NCBI RefSeq assembly: GCF_014655295.1
Contig: NZ_BNBI01000007.1
Coordinates: 310,001 to 374,000 of the forward strand
Length of the DNA: 64,000 nt
Direction of reading: 5' to 3'
Origin: Streptomyces fumanus
GTDB taxonomy: Bacteria; Actinomycetota; Actinomycetes; Streptomycetales; Streptomycetaceae
In this document: positions 1 to 11,500 of the stretch, one piece after another
Layout of the letters: each line of letters opens with the position of its first letter
Position numbering within the stretch: position 1 is the stretch's first letter
Translations under genes and position numbers: made by a program
The notes under the pieces: model-generated
Database searches by the model: none
Told to the model about the DNA's origin: nothing
What the model saw: only the letters and a program-made list of their open reading frames with translations

Positions 1-1378
1 GTGGGTCACCAACGCCTATCTGCTGGCCCTCGCCGCCGCCCTGATCCTCGGCGGCAAGCTCGGCGACCGCTTCGGCCGCCGCACCTTCTACCTGATCGGC
101 GTCGCCGGCTTCACCCTGGCCTCCGTCGCCATCGGCCTGTCCGGCTCCATCGAGGGCGTCATCGCCTTCCGCGCCGTCCAGGGCTTCTTCGGCGCGCTGC
201 TGATGCCCAACACCCTCGGCATGCTGCGGGCCGTCTTCCCGCCGAAGAAGTTCGGCATGGCGGTCGGCATCTGGGCCATGGTCTCCTCCGTCTCCACCGC
301 CCTCGGGCCCATCGTCGGCGGGCTGCTCGTCCAGCACGTCGACTGGGAGTCCGTCTTCTACATCAACGCCCCCATCGGCGTCATCGCGATCCTGTTCAGC
401 GCCCTGGTCCTGCCGCAGAGCAAGAACGGCGCCGCCAAGGACGAGAAGTTCGACATCCCCGGCGTCGTCCTGCTCGCCCTCGGGCTGCTCGCCGTCGTCT
501 TCGGCGTGGTCAAGGGCGAGACCTGGGGCTGGACCTCCGGCGGCACCCTCGGCGCCATCGCGGCCGGCGTGGTGATCCTGCTGGTCTTCGGCTACTACGA
601 GACCCGGGTGGCCGCCCCGCTGCTGCCGATGCGCCTGTTCCGCAACCCGGCGCTGACCATCGGCACGGTCATCACCGCGCTGAACTTCTTCGTCCTGCTC
701 GGCGTGATCTTCTTCGTCATGCTCTACCTGCAGAACGTGCGCGGCTTCACCCCCGTCGAGGCCGGTGTGCGCACCCTGCCGCTCAGCCTCGCCTCGGTCG
801 TCGCCTCCCCGCTGGGCGCGGCGCTCACCGACCGGTTCGGGCCCCGGCTGACCATGCCGCTCGGCATGGTCCTCCAGGCCGCCGCCTGCTTCACCATGCT
901 CACCTGGAGCGCCGACTCCTCGTACGCCACGATGTGGCCGCCGTTCATCGCGCTCGGCCTCGGCGTCGGCATGGTGATGTCGTCCTCCTCGGACGCCATC
1001 GTCGGCAACGCCCCGGTCAGGGACGGCGGGGTCGCGGGCGGCCTGCAGGCGACCGCTCTGCAGATCGGCGGCGCGCTCGGCACCTCCGTGCTGGTGTCGC
1101 TGATCAGCAGCCGCGTCGGCACCACCCTCACCGGCGAGCTGACCTCCGCCGGGGTGCCGGCGACGGCGGCCACGGGGCTGGCGGAGGCGAAGGACGCGGT
1201 GGCGATGGGTGTCGCGCCGGTCTCCGACTCCATGCCGGCCCAGCTCAAGGCGGCCGTCGCCGACGGCAGCCACCAGGCGTTCATGAACGGCGTCCACACC
1301 TCCGTCCTGGTCGCCGGCGTGCTCTGCGTGCTGGGCGCGGTGGTGGCCGCGGCGGGCGTGCGCCGCAGGGCCGTCTGA
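1..1378 (+). CDS. MFS drug efflux transporter, DHA2 (14-TM) type, 5' end missing
   Basis: This is a proton-coupled multidrug efflux pump of the plasma membrane; the gene starts before the window. The visible part, read from base 2, gives about 458 residues. It opens with the MFS motif A (GKLGDRFGRR) following a membrane helix. The antiporter motif C (LGPIVGGLL) comes next, then a long series of hydrophobic segments ending in a short Arg-rich tail. The number of segments fits the EmrB/QacA (DHA2) group rather than 12-helix pumps. The substrate cannot be read from sequence. No partner TetR regulator is visible, but it could lie upstream. A hairpin follows the stop codon. Confidence 0.9.
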   Translation, partial: WVTNAYLLALAAALILGGKLGDRFGRRTFYLIGVAGFTLASVAIGLSGSIEGVIAFRAVQGFFGALLMPNTLGMLRAVFPPKKFGMAVGIWAMVSSVSTALGPIVGGLLVQHVDWESVFYINAPIGVIAILFSALVLPQSKNGAAKDEKFDIPGVVLLALGLLAVVFGVVKGETWGWTSGGTLGAIAAGVVILLVFGYYETRVAAPLLPMRLFRNPALTIGTVITALNFFVLLGVIFFVMLYLQNVRGFTPVEAGVRTLPLSLASVVASPLGAALTDRFGPRLTMPLGMVLQAAACFTMLTWSADSSYATMWPPFIALGLGVGMVMSSSSDAIVGNAPVRDGGVAGGLQATALQIGGALGTSVLVSLISSRVGTTLTGELTSAGVPATAATGLAEAKDAVAMGVAPVSDSMPAQLKAAVADGSHQAFMNGVHTSVLVAGVLCVLGAVVAAAGVRRRAV

Positions 1379-1408
1379 CCCGCTCCCCGATCCGGCCCAC
1401 TCCCCGAG

Positions 1409-1441
1409 AAGCGGCCCGCCGGCCTGACCGGCGGCCCGCTT
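1409..1441 (+). terminator. Hairpin after the MFS gene
   Basis: A 14-base stem with one mismatch (1409-1422 against 1428-1441) surrounds a 5-base loop, 31 bases past the stop codon. There is no T-run, which is common for actinobacterial terminators. Confidence 0.55.
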
Positions 1442-1588
1442 CCGGCTTCCCGGGGCCGCCCCGCCCCCCGGTGTTCACCCGGTGATCTCCCGATGTTTAC
1501 GCAGGTCAGACCCTGTTTACCCCCCTCAAAACTGTGCTTGTCATGTGCAGGAAGTTGATGTTCTATGTGACGGCGATCAAGGGCTGGG

Positions 1589-4500
1589 GTGCCACGGCGT
1601 GGCATACGGACGAAGGGATGGGGCCCGGTGCGGAGGCGTTCCCGAAGACGCGGTGGACCGCGTCGTGGACTACTGATCCTGACCACTGCCGCGCTGCTGC
1701 TGGGCCCGCTGCCCGCCACGGCCACGGCGACCACCGGGGCGGACCCCGCCCCCACCGCCGGCACCCCGCGCGACGAGGCCGCGCGGGCACTGGCACGGGC
1801 CGGCGAGACGGGCGAACGCGTCGAGGTGGTGGGCGAACGGTCCCCGGACACCACCGTGTACGCCAACCCGGACGGCGAGACGTTCACGCTGGAGCAGTCG
1901 GCGGTACCGGTCCGGGTGGCCACGGCCGACGGCGGCTGGCGGACCCCGGATCCGACCCTGGAGCGCCGGGCGGACGGCACGGTGGCGCCCCGGGCCGCCG
2001 CGGTCGGCATGGAGTTCTCCGGCGGCGGCGCCGACGCGCCACTGGCCCGCATCGAGGACGGCGGCCGGTCCCTCGCCCTGGGCTGGCCCGGCACCCTGCC
2101 CGCACCCGAACTGGACGGGACCAGCGCGGTCTACCGCGAGGTCCTCAAGGACGTCGACCTCAAGGTGACGGCCTCCACCGAGGGCTTCCGCCACGTCCTG
2201 GTCGTCAAGACCCCGCAGGCCGCCGCACAGCCCGGACTCAAGCGGATCGAGTACGCGCTGCGCACCTCCGGGCTGAGCGTCGTCGAGAACAACAGCGGCG
2301 GCTACGACGCCGTGGACGCCGACGGCAACTGGGTGTTCCGCGCCCCCCGGGCCCAGATGTGGGACTCCGCCGGCACCGCCCCCGCGAAGCCGTCCACGGC
2401 ACTGCAGTCGTCGTACCGCACCGCCGACACACCCCCCGCCCCCGGCGAGGGCGGCGACGGCGCCGAGCGCGGCACCGAACCGCTGGCCGGTGACACCGTC
2501 AGGCCGATGGACGTCCAGGTCGACGCCGACTCGCTCACCGTCACCCCCGACCCCGCCCTGCTGGCCGGCACCGAGGCCGGGCACTACCCGCTCTACATCG
2601 ACCCCACGGTGAGCTGGGGCGAGGCCGAGCGCACCCTGCTGCGGTCGGACGGCTACGCCTCCTACGGGTGGGGCAACGGCGAGGACGACCTGGGCAAGGG
2701 CGTCGGCAAGTGCGGCACCTGGGGCGGCTACTACTGCGGTCCGGGCTACACCCAGCGCCTCTACTTCGAGTTCTCCCCGGCGAACCTCAAGGGCAAGCGG
2801 GTGCTGGACGCCACCTTCCGGGTGACCGAGCCGTGGGCGTTCCAGTGCGACCCCAGGTGGGTGCAGCTCTACCGGACCGACAACATCTCCTCGTCCACCA
2901 CCTGGGCCTCGCGCCCCAGCGCACTGGACCTGCTGGGCGACCGGAACGTCTCCGCGGGCCGCGGCTCCTCCTGCGACCCCGACACCCCCGCGGCTCCCAT
3001 CGAGTTCAACGACGACCCGAAGGAGAGCTACGAGAACCTCACCCCGACGGTCCGCGGCTTCGCCGACGGCAAGTTCTCCCGGCTGACGCTGATGCTCAAG
3101 GCCAAGGACGAGACGGACGCCTCCGCGTGGAAGCGGTTCCGCAACGACGCGGTGCTCGCCGTCACCTACGTGGGCCTGCCGGACGTACCCACCGTGCCCA
3201 CGGTGGCGTCCTCCTGCGAGACCGACGCCGCGGACCCGGCGTGGATCTCCGACCCCACCCCCCGGTTCAGCGCCCGGGTGCAGGCCGCCCCCGGCGGCGA
3301 GGGCGGGGCGAGCCTGCGCGCCCACTTCTACGTGCAGCGCCGGACGGCCGACGGCTGGACCGCGGTGGCCACCGAGCCGGTCCGCCCGTCCAGCGGCTAC
3401 GTCGGCGACAACGCCACGGTCAGCGTGGACTCCCCGGTCACCCTCGCCCAGAACACCGCGTACCGCATGGCGGTGTTCACCCGCTCCTACTACGACAACG
3501 GCGCCGCCCAGATCGAGAGCCACAGCACGGTGACCACCAAGGGCTGGTGCTACTTCACCGTCGACTCCACCCGTCCGAAGGCACCGGCCGTCACCACCCC
3601 CGCCGGGGCGGTGTACGCGGTGTGCCCCGACGACGGGGACGGCTGCGGCGCGGCGACCGGCGGACCGGGGATCGCGGGCCAGTTCACCTTCACCAAGAAC
3701 TCCGCCGACAACAACGTCGTCGCCTTCGAGTACAAGCTCGCCACCGACCGGTCCTGGACCAAGGCGTCCGCCACCGGCACCCTCACCCGCTCGGTCAAAC
3801 CGGCCCTCTCCGGCGTCCAGGTCCTCTACGTCCGCGCCGTCGACAGCGTCGGCAGCGGCCAGTCGGGGGAGACCACCGCGGTCCGCTTCAACGTCGCCGA
3901 GGGCGAAGGCCCCACCGGGCTCTGGCACTTCGACGACGCCGCCCCCGGCTCGGGCGCGACCGCCGCGGCCGACACCGGCACCGCGCCGGGCAGCCGGCAC
4001 CCCCTCACCCTGCGCACCTCCGGGGCGGGCTGGTCCTCGTACTCCCGCACCGGCGACAACGGCCGCTCCCTGTGGCTGAACGACACCGCCAACACCGCCC
4101 AGCAGACCGGGTACGCCGACTCCGCCGGGCCGGTGGTCAACACCCAGTCCTCCTTCACGGTGTCGGCCTGGGCCTACCCGACCGACGACACCGCCTTCCG
4201 CACGGTGCTCTCCCAGACCGGCAGCGACAACAAGGGCTTCTCGCTGTACTACTCGCCGGGCGTCGGCCGCTGGGTGTTCCTCATGCACTGGTGGGAGAAC
4301 GGCACCCGCAAGTACATCGGCGCCAACGCCGACGCCACCCCGGGCCTCACCCTGAAGACCTGGACCCACCTGGCCGGCGTCTACGACGGCGAGGCGCACA
4401 CCCTGAGCCTCTTCGTCAACGGCAGGCGGCAGGGCGACCCCGTACCGGTCCCCGAGGCCGGCCGGGCCACCGTGGTGGACGGCGCCTTCCAGGTCGGCCG

Positions 4501-5365
4501 GGCCGGCGGCTACAACGGCACGTACATGAACTACTGGAAGGGCCGCGTCGACGAGGTCGCCGCCTACCAGACCGCGCTGCCGGACGCGGAGGTCGCCAAG
4601 ACGGCCAAGCTGCTCACCCCGGACGGCAGCGCCCGGGCCGTGGAACTCATGGCCTCCTGGCAGCCGCGCGGCAGCACCGGCACCGCCGACCTCACCGACA
4701 CGGTCAGCGGCTACGGCCGCACCCTGCGGATGACCGGCGGCGCCGCGGTCACCGACGACGCGATCGTGCTGGACGGCACCGACGACGCGGTCACCGCGCC
4801 GGGCCCGGTCGTCGACGACCGCGAGTCCTTCACCGTCACCACCGAGGTCGAGCTGAACCAGACGGCCCTCAACGGCAAGGCGGACGGCTACACCGCCCAG
4901 ATCCTCGGCCAGCGCACCGCCGACGGCTCGGCCTGGGGCCTGTGGTACCAGCGCACCGGCGCCGAGGAGTACATCGACGAGGAGACCGGCGACCTGCTGA
5001 CCCGGCCCGTCGGGTTCTGGCGGTTCGGCCGGCTCAACGCCGACGGCTCGTTCACCGCGGTCGACTCCGAGGAGGCGGCGGCCGGTGGCGCGGTCCGCCT
5101 GACCGGGGTGTACGACGCCCAGGAGGGCACCATCCGGCTCTACCTCGCCGGCACCCGCAACGGGGTGGACACCCCGTACACCGCGGTCGTGGGCTCCGGT
5201 GAACTGGCCGGCGGCAAGGGCTTCGTGAACAAGACCTGGGGGCACTACCTGCCCGGCCGGATCACCGACATCCGGGTCTGGGCCGGCGCCGCCGCCGACG
5301 GCGACCAGGTCGGCGACATGGTCGGCGTCGCCCAGGACGACGAGAACGACGACGTGTCCGGCTGA
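1589..5365 (+). CDS. Secreted LamG-domain protein
   Basis: This is a secreted protein of 1,258 residues. It starts at GTG 1589, with an AAGGG ribosome site upstream, and has an Arg-rich signal peptide (hydrophobic core LLILTTAALLLGP). The middle has a DNRLRE-like stretch (about residues 380-530: YTQRLYFEFSP, then a TTWASRP motif), followed by Fn3-like linkers. Two concanavalin-type LamG modules follow, at about residues 850-1000 and 1070-1250. LamG folds bind carbohydrate or protein ligands, and no catalytic residues are seen. A strong hairpin separates it from the RHS toxin downstream. LamG and RHS proteins are often paired in Streptomyces, so a role at the cell surface together with the toxin is likely but inferred. 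Confidence 0.82.
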   Translation: MPRRGIRTKGWGPVRRRSRRRGGPRRGLLILTTAALLLGPLPATATATTGADPAPTAGTPRDEAARALARAGETGERVEVVGERSPDTTVYANPDGETFTLEQSAVPVRVATADGGWRTPDPTLERRADGTVAPRAAAVGMEFSGGGADAPLARIEDGGRSLALGWPGTLPAPELDGTSAVYREVLKDVDLKVTASTEGFRHVLVVKTPQAAAQPGLKRIEYALRTSGLSVVENNSGGYDAVDADGNWVFRAPRAQMWDSAGTAPAKPSTALQSSYRTADTPPAPGEGGDGAERGTEPLAGDTVRPMDVQVDADSLTVTPDPALLAGTEAGHYPLYIDPTVSWGEAERTLLRSDGYASYGWGNGEDDLGKGVGKCGTWGGYYCGPGYTQRLYFEFSPANLKGKRVLDATFRVTEPWAFQCDPRWVQLYRTDNISSSTTWASRPSALDLLGDRNVSAGRGSSCDPDTPAAPIEFNDDPKESYENLTPTVRGFADGKFSRLTLMLKAKDETDASAWKRFRNDAVLAVTYVGLPDVPTVPTVASSCETDAADPAWISDPTPRFSARVQAAPGGEGGASLRAHFYVQRRTADGWTAVATEPVRPSSGYVGDNATVSVDSPVTLAQNTAYRMAVFTRSYYDNGAAQIESHSTVTTKGWCYFTVDSTRPKAPAVTTPAGAVYAVCPDDGDGCGAATGGPGIAGQFTFTKNSADNNVVAFEYKLATDRSWTKASATGTLTRSVKPALSGVQVLYVRAVDSVGSGQSGETTAVRFNVAEGEGPTGLWHFDDAAPGSGATAAADTGTAPGSRHPLTLRTSGAGWSSYSRTGDNGRSLWLNDTANTAQQTGYADSAGPVVNTQSSFTVSAWAYPTDDTAFRTVLSQTGSDNKGFSLYYSPGVGRWVFLMHWWENGTRKYIGANADATPGLTLKTWTHLAGVYDGEAHTLSLFVNGRRQGDPVPVPEAGRATVVDGAFQVGRAGGYNGTYMNYWKGRVDEVAAYQTALPDAEVAKTAKLLTPDGSARAVELMASWQPRGSTGTADLTDTVSGYGRTLRMTGGAAVTDDAIVLDGTDDAVTAPGPVVDDRESFTVTTEVELNQTALNGKADGYTAQILGQRTADGSAWGLWYQRTGAEEYIDEETGDLLTRPVGFWRFGRLNADGSFTAVDSEEAAAGGAVRLTGVYDAQEGTIRLYLAGTRNGVDTPYTAVVGSGELAGGKGFVNKTWGHYLPGRITDIRVWAGAAADGDQVGDMVGVAQDDENDDVSG

Positions 5366-5376
5366 CCCGGCACCCC

Positions 5377-5405
5377 GCGGCCGGCGCCCCCGGGGCGCCG
5401 GCCGC
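5377..5405 (+). terminator. Strong GC hairpin after the LamG gene
   Basis: A perfect 14-base inverted repeat (GCGGCCGGCGCCCC and its complement) lies around a central C, 11 bases after the stop codon. It may end the LamG transcript or reduce read-through into the RHS gene. Confidence 0.65.
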
Positions 5406-5502
5406 CCCCTCCCGTACCGCTCTCCCTCGTACCGCACCGCGCGGCGCCCGCACCCGGCCGCTCGCTTCCTCAGTCGATCCGTGACCCTGATGGGGGTTGT
5501 TG

Positions 5503-8500
5503 GTGTTCGCACGACGTACGTCCCGCGGCGGCCGCCGGTCCGCCCGCGCCGCCCACGGGCTGTTCCTGGCGGTGACGGTGGCGGTGACCGGGCTCGGTCT
5601 CACACCGGTGGCACAGGCCGCGCAAGCCCCGGACCACCTGAAGCCCCTGTGGCAGCGGGAGATCACCGACACCGAGGCGGTGACCGGACTCGGCGCCCGC
5701 GCGGAACGCCGCCGGGCCGAGACCGTCCGTGCCCGGAACACGGCGCAGGCCGAGCGGGCCCGCTCCGAGCAGCGGGCCGTCTGGCCCCGCGCCGCGACCG
5801 GCCGGGTGCCCGTCACCCCCCGGGGCGGTCCTGGGGCCAGGACCAAGGCCGGGGCCGTCGCCACGACGCCGGTCGGTGACCTGCCCGTCGCCGTCACGGC
5901 GGCCGGGAGCGGCGGCGCGCCCGCCGAGGGCACGGCGCGGGTGCGGGTGCTCGGTCACCGGGCCGCCGCCGACGCCGGTGTCCGGGGCGTGCTGCTCACC
6001 GCCGAGGCCACCGGGGCCGGCACCGCCGACATCAGCGTGGACTACGGCGCCTTCGCCTCCGCGTACGGCGGCGGCTGGTCCGGACGGCTCGGCCTGGTGA
6101 AGTTGCCGCGCTGCGCGCTGACCACACCGGCGAGGACCGAGTGCCGCACCACCATCGAGGTGGCGTCGGCCAACGACATCGCCCGGCGGACCGTCACCGG
6201 CACGGTCGCCCTGCCGGCCGGCGCGCCCACCGTGCTGGCCCTGGCGGCGACCACCTCGGGCGAGTCCGCGTCCGGGTCCGGCACCTACGCGGCCACCCCG
6301 TTGTCGCCCTCGGCCACCTGGGAGGCCGGCGGCTCCTCCGGCGCCTTCACCTGGTCCTACCCCCTGGAGGTCCCCCCGGCGCCGGGCCCCTCACCCGACC
6401 TGTCCCTGGCCTACGACTCCGGGTCGGTGGACGGCCGCACGGCGTCCACCAACAACCAGACCACCCCGATCGGCGAGGGCTTCAACACCTCCGCCCACTC
6501 CTACATCGAGCGCACCTACGGCTCCTGCGACGAGGACGGGCAGAAGGACAAGTTCGACCTGTGCTGGAAGTTCGACAACGCCAGCCTGGTCCTCAACGGC
6601 AAGTCCTCCGAACTGGTCAAGGACGACACCACGGGCACGTGGCGGCTGAAGAACGACGACGCCTCCACGGTCACCCTGGCCACCGGCGCCGACAACGGCG
6701 ACGACAACGGCGAGCACTGGACCGTCACCACCGGCGACGGCACCCGGTACGTCTTCGGCCTGAACAAGCTGCCCGGCGCCGGCACCGAGCGCACCAACTC
6801 GGTATGGACGGTCCCGGTCTTCGGCGACGACTCCGGGGAGCCCGGCTACAGCCAGGGCGGCACGTTCGCCGACCGCTCGCTCACCCAGGCATGGCGGTGG
6901 AACCTGGACTACGTCGAGGACCTGCACGACAACGCCATGTCGTACTGGTACACCAAGGAGACCAACTCCTACGCCAAGAACGGCGCGAGCACCGCCACCG
7001 CCTCCTACACCCGGGGCGGCCGCCTCGACAAGATCCTCTACGGGCAGCGGGCCGACGCCCTGTTCACCGGGGTCACCTCCGGCAAGGTCGACTTCGGGTA
7101 CGCCGAGCGCTGCACCGCCGCCGACTGCTCCGAGCTGACCGACTCCACCGCCCCCAACTGGCCGGACGTCCCCTTCGACGCGATCTGCGCGGCCGGCAAG
7201 GACTGCCCGGCGACCGGACCGGCGTTCTTCACCCGCAAACGGCTCACGAAGATCGACACCTCCGTCTGGTCCGCCGCCACCGGCGCCTTCACCCCCGTCG
7301 ACACCTGGGAGCTGACCCAGCAGTACCTGGACGGCGGCGACATCGGCGACACCACCGACCAGACCCTCACCCTCAAGAGCCTCCGGCGCACCGGCCGGAA
7401 CGGCACCGACATCACCCTGGACCCGGTCACCTTCACCTACGACATGCGGCCCAACCGGGTCGACGGCGACCGGGACGACGTCCTGCCGCTGACCCGGCCC
7501 CGGATCCGCACCGTCACCACCGAGACCGGCGCCATCACCGACGTCACCCTCTCCGGCCAGGAGTGCGTCCGGGGCAGCGCCATGCCCGCCGCCGAGGACC
7601 GGAACACGTCCTCCTGCTACCCGCAGTACTGGCACGTCAACGGCGCCGAGGAAGCCTCCCTCGACTGGTTCCACAAGTACCGCGTCACCGACGTGGTCAC
7701 CAGCGACCCCACCGGCCACGGCGCCACCATGGAGAGCCACTACAGCTACGACGGCCCGGCCTGGCACTACAACGACTCGCCGTTCACCCCCGCCGACGAG
7801 CGCACCTGGTCGGTCTGGCGCGGCTACCGCACCGTCACCGTCACCCAGGGCTCCGGCACCGACCTGTCGAAGAAGACCTCCGTCTACCTCCAGGGCATGA
7901 ACGGCGACCGCCTGCTGGCCGCCGACGGCACACCGGACCCCGACGCCCGCCGCACCGCCACCGTGCCCGGCAAGGACCTCACCGGCCTGGACGTGCCCGA
8001 CCAGACCGACAGCGAGCAGTACGCCGGGTTCCTCCGCCAGGAGATCACCTACAACGGCGCGACCCCGATCACGGTCACCGTCAACGACCCCTGGTCGAAG
8101 CGCACCGCCACCCAGCACAAGTCCTACGCCGACACCGAGGCGTACTACGTGCGCACCGGCCGGGCCACCGCGCACACCTACCTCACCGCCACCCAGAAGT
8201 GGCGCTCCGCCGCCGTCACCACCACCTACGACGACTACGGCATGGCCGTGAAGTCCGACGACACCGGCGACACCGCCAGGACCGGCGACGAGACCTGCAC
8301 CCGCACCTGGTACGCCCGCAACGACAGCCTGGGCATCAACTCCCTCACCTCACGCACCCGCACCGTCGGCCGGGCCTGCTCGGTCGCCGAGGCCGACCTG
8401 TCCCTGCCCACGAGCGCGGCGACCCCCGGCGACGTGGTCACCGACACGGCCACCGTCTTCGACAAGGCCGACGCCACCGCGTGGACCGCCGCCCAGACCC

Positions 8501-11500
8501 CCACCAAGGGCGAGGCCACCTGGAACGGCCGCGCCGCCGCCTACCCGGCCGCGGTCACCGGCGGCGAGCGCGCCCCGTCGTCCTGGGCGACCGTCAGCCG
8601 CATCACCTACGACGCCCTCGGCCGCCCGCTCACCACCACCGACCCGGCCGGCAACCCGACCACCGTCACCTACACCCCCGCCGACACCGGCCCGCTCACC
8701 CGCACCCAGACCAAGGACGCCAAGCTCTACAGCACCTACGCCTACATCGACCCGGCCCGGGGCCTGACCACCAAGACCTTCGACCCCAACAACCGGATCA
8801 CCGAGACCGCCTACGACGCGCTGGGCCGCACCACCTCGGTGTGGCTGCCCAACCGCAACCGCTCCGGCGGCCAGAGCGCCAGCTACGTCTTCGGCTACTC
8901 CGTCTCCCGCACCGCCCCGTCCTGGACCTCCATGGGCACCCTGCGCGCGGACGGCACCACCTACTCCACGACGTACACCATCTACGACTCGCTGCTGCGC
9001 ACCCTGCAGACCCAGCAGCCCGGCGCCACCGGCGGCCGGATCCTCACCGACACCCGGTACGACAGCCGGGGCCTGGCCTACGAGGCGTACGCCGACATCT
9101 TCGACAGCGCCGCGCCCTCCGGGACGTACACCCAGGCCGAGTACGGCGAGGCACCCAGCCTCACCCGCACCGGCTACGACGCCGCCGGCCGCCCGGCCAC
9201 GACCACCTTCCTGGTCGGCGGCGTGCAGAAGTGGCAGACCACCACCACCTACACCGGTGACTCCACCGCCACCAGCGCCGCCCCCGGCGGCTCGGCGAAC
9301 CGCACCGTCACCGACGCCCTCGGCCGCACCGTCGAGACCCGCCAGTACGCGAGCACCTCGCCCGCCGACAGCGAGTACGGCGGCGGGGTGGGCGCCGTGT
9401 ACGCGCGGACCCGGTTCACGTACACCCCCGGCGGCAAGCAGAAGACGATCACCGGCCCGGACGGCGCGGTCTGGTCCTACGGCTACGACCTGTACGGCCG
9501 CGAGGTCTCCGCCACCGACCCCGACAAGGGCACCACCACCACCGGGTACACGGCCCTCGACCAGGAGGCGTGGTCGAAGTCGGCCGGCGGCCAGGCCGTG
9601 ATCACCGGGTACGACGTGCTCGGCCGGGTCACCGACACCTGGAAGTCGGCCCCCGGCGCCGACCTGACCAGCGCGTCGGTGCTGGCCGCCCAGAAGACGG
9701 ACGCCAACAAGCTCACCCACTTCACCTACGACACGGTGGCCTCGGGCAAGGGCAAGCCCGCCACCTCCACGCGGTACGTCGGCGGGGCCGGCGGCAAGGC
9801 GTACACCCAGGCCGTCACCGAGTACGACAGCCGCTACCACATCACCGGCTCCAAGCTCACCCTGCCCGCCGACGACGCCCTGGTGACCGGCAAGGCGGTG
9901 CCCTCCAACGTGCTGGAGTCCACCGCCCACTACAAGACCGACGGCACCCTGGAGCAGACCACCGAACCCGCGGCCGGCGGCCTTTCGGCCGAGACCGTCG
10001 AGTACGACTACTCCGCGCAGGGCCTGCCCACCACCCTCACCGCCGGCGGCAAGGGCATCGTCCTGGGCACCACCTACACCGACCTGGGCCAGGTCTCCAC
10101 CCTGCGGCTCGGCGTCTCCGACGCCACCGGCAGCGACAAGGTCGACGTCGTCAACGACTACGAGGACGGCACCCACCGCCTGCTGCGCACCCAGGTACGC
10201 GCCCAGACCCACGCCTACGACGCGCTCAACCTGCGCTACACCTACGACGACGCCGGCAACGTCACCAAGATCTCCGACACCACCACCCTCGCGGGCACCG
10301 GCAAGGCCGACACCCAGTGCTTCGAGCACGACGGCTACCAGCGCCTGACCGAGGCGTGGACGCCCGCCTCCGGCGACTGCGCGCCCGGCGGACGCAGCAC
10401 CGCCGGTCTCGGCGGCGCGGCCCCCTACTGGACGAGCTACACCTACGACTCCGCCGGGCAGCGCAGCACCGAGACCACCCACGGCACCGACGGCGCGGCG
10501 ACCACCACCTACTGCTACCGGGAAGGCACCGTCCAGCCGCACACCCTCCTCGCCACCACCACCGGCACCTGCGCCGGAGCGAGCGCCGAGTACGGCTACG
10601 ACGCCGACGGCAACACCACCCGGCGCCCCGACGGCACCACCACCCAGAAGCTCGACTGGGACAGCGAGGGCCGGCTCACCCGGCTGACCGAGGACCCCAC
10701 CGGCGCCGCCCGCGCCACCGACTACCTCTACGGGGCCGACGGCAACCTGCTGATCCGCCGCGACACCTCCGCCGGCGGCGAGACCGTCCTGTACCTCGGC
10801 GCCACCGAGGTCCACGTCAAGGGCGGCAGGACCTGGGCCAACCGCTACTACACGCACGGGGACACCACGGTCGCCCTGCGCAGCAACGAGTCCGGCACGG
10901 AGAAGACCACCTACCTGGCGGGCGACCAGCACGACACCGCCACGGCGGCCATCACCGCCGACACCCAGGCGCTGACCAAGCGCTACCTCACCCCCTTCGG
11001 CACCGAACGCGGCAGCGGCCCGGCGGACTGGCCGGACGACAAGGGGTTCCTCGGCAGGAGCACCGACACCGGCACCGGCCTCACCCACCTCGGCGCCCGC
11101 GAGTACGACCCGTCCATCGGCCAGTTCCTCAGCGTCGACCCGCTGCTGCAGACCGACATCCCGCAGACCCTCAACGGCTACAGCTACGCCTCGCAGAACC
11201 CGGTCACCCAGGCCGACGCCAGCGGTATGGGCCTGGCCTGCGGCCCGCAGTTCGGCGTGGCCTGCCCGACCCGCCCCGACGGCACCCCCGGCAACGGCCG
11301 CCCCGGCGAGGCCGTCAAGCCGGTGTACGCCTGCCCGAGCCTGATCAACCCGCAGTGCCCGGAGTACACCGGCGGCACCGCGAGCGGCGGCGGCGGGGGC
11401 GGCGGCCACAGCGGCGGCGGGTCCGGCTACTCCGGCGGCGGGGGCGGCGGCTCCTCGCAGAAGAAGGCCGTCCACATCGACGACGGCTGCAAGGACTGGG

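Noticed and set aside
1670..5512. Very long open frame on the minus strand opposite the LamG gene (1,280 codons).
   Set aside because: Gly/Arg/Val-rich composition without domains; a normal shadow of GC-rich coding DNA.
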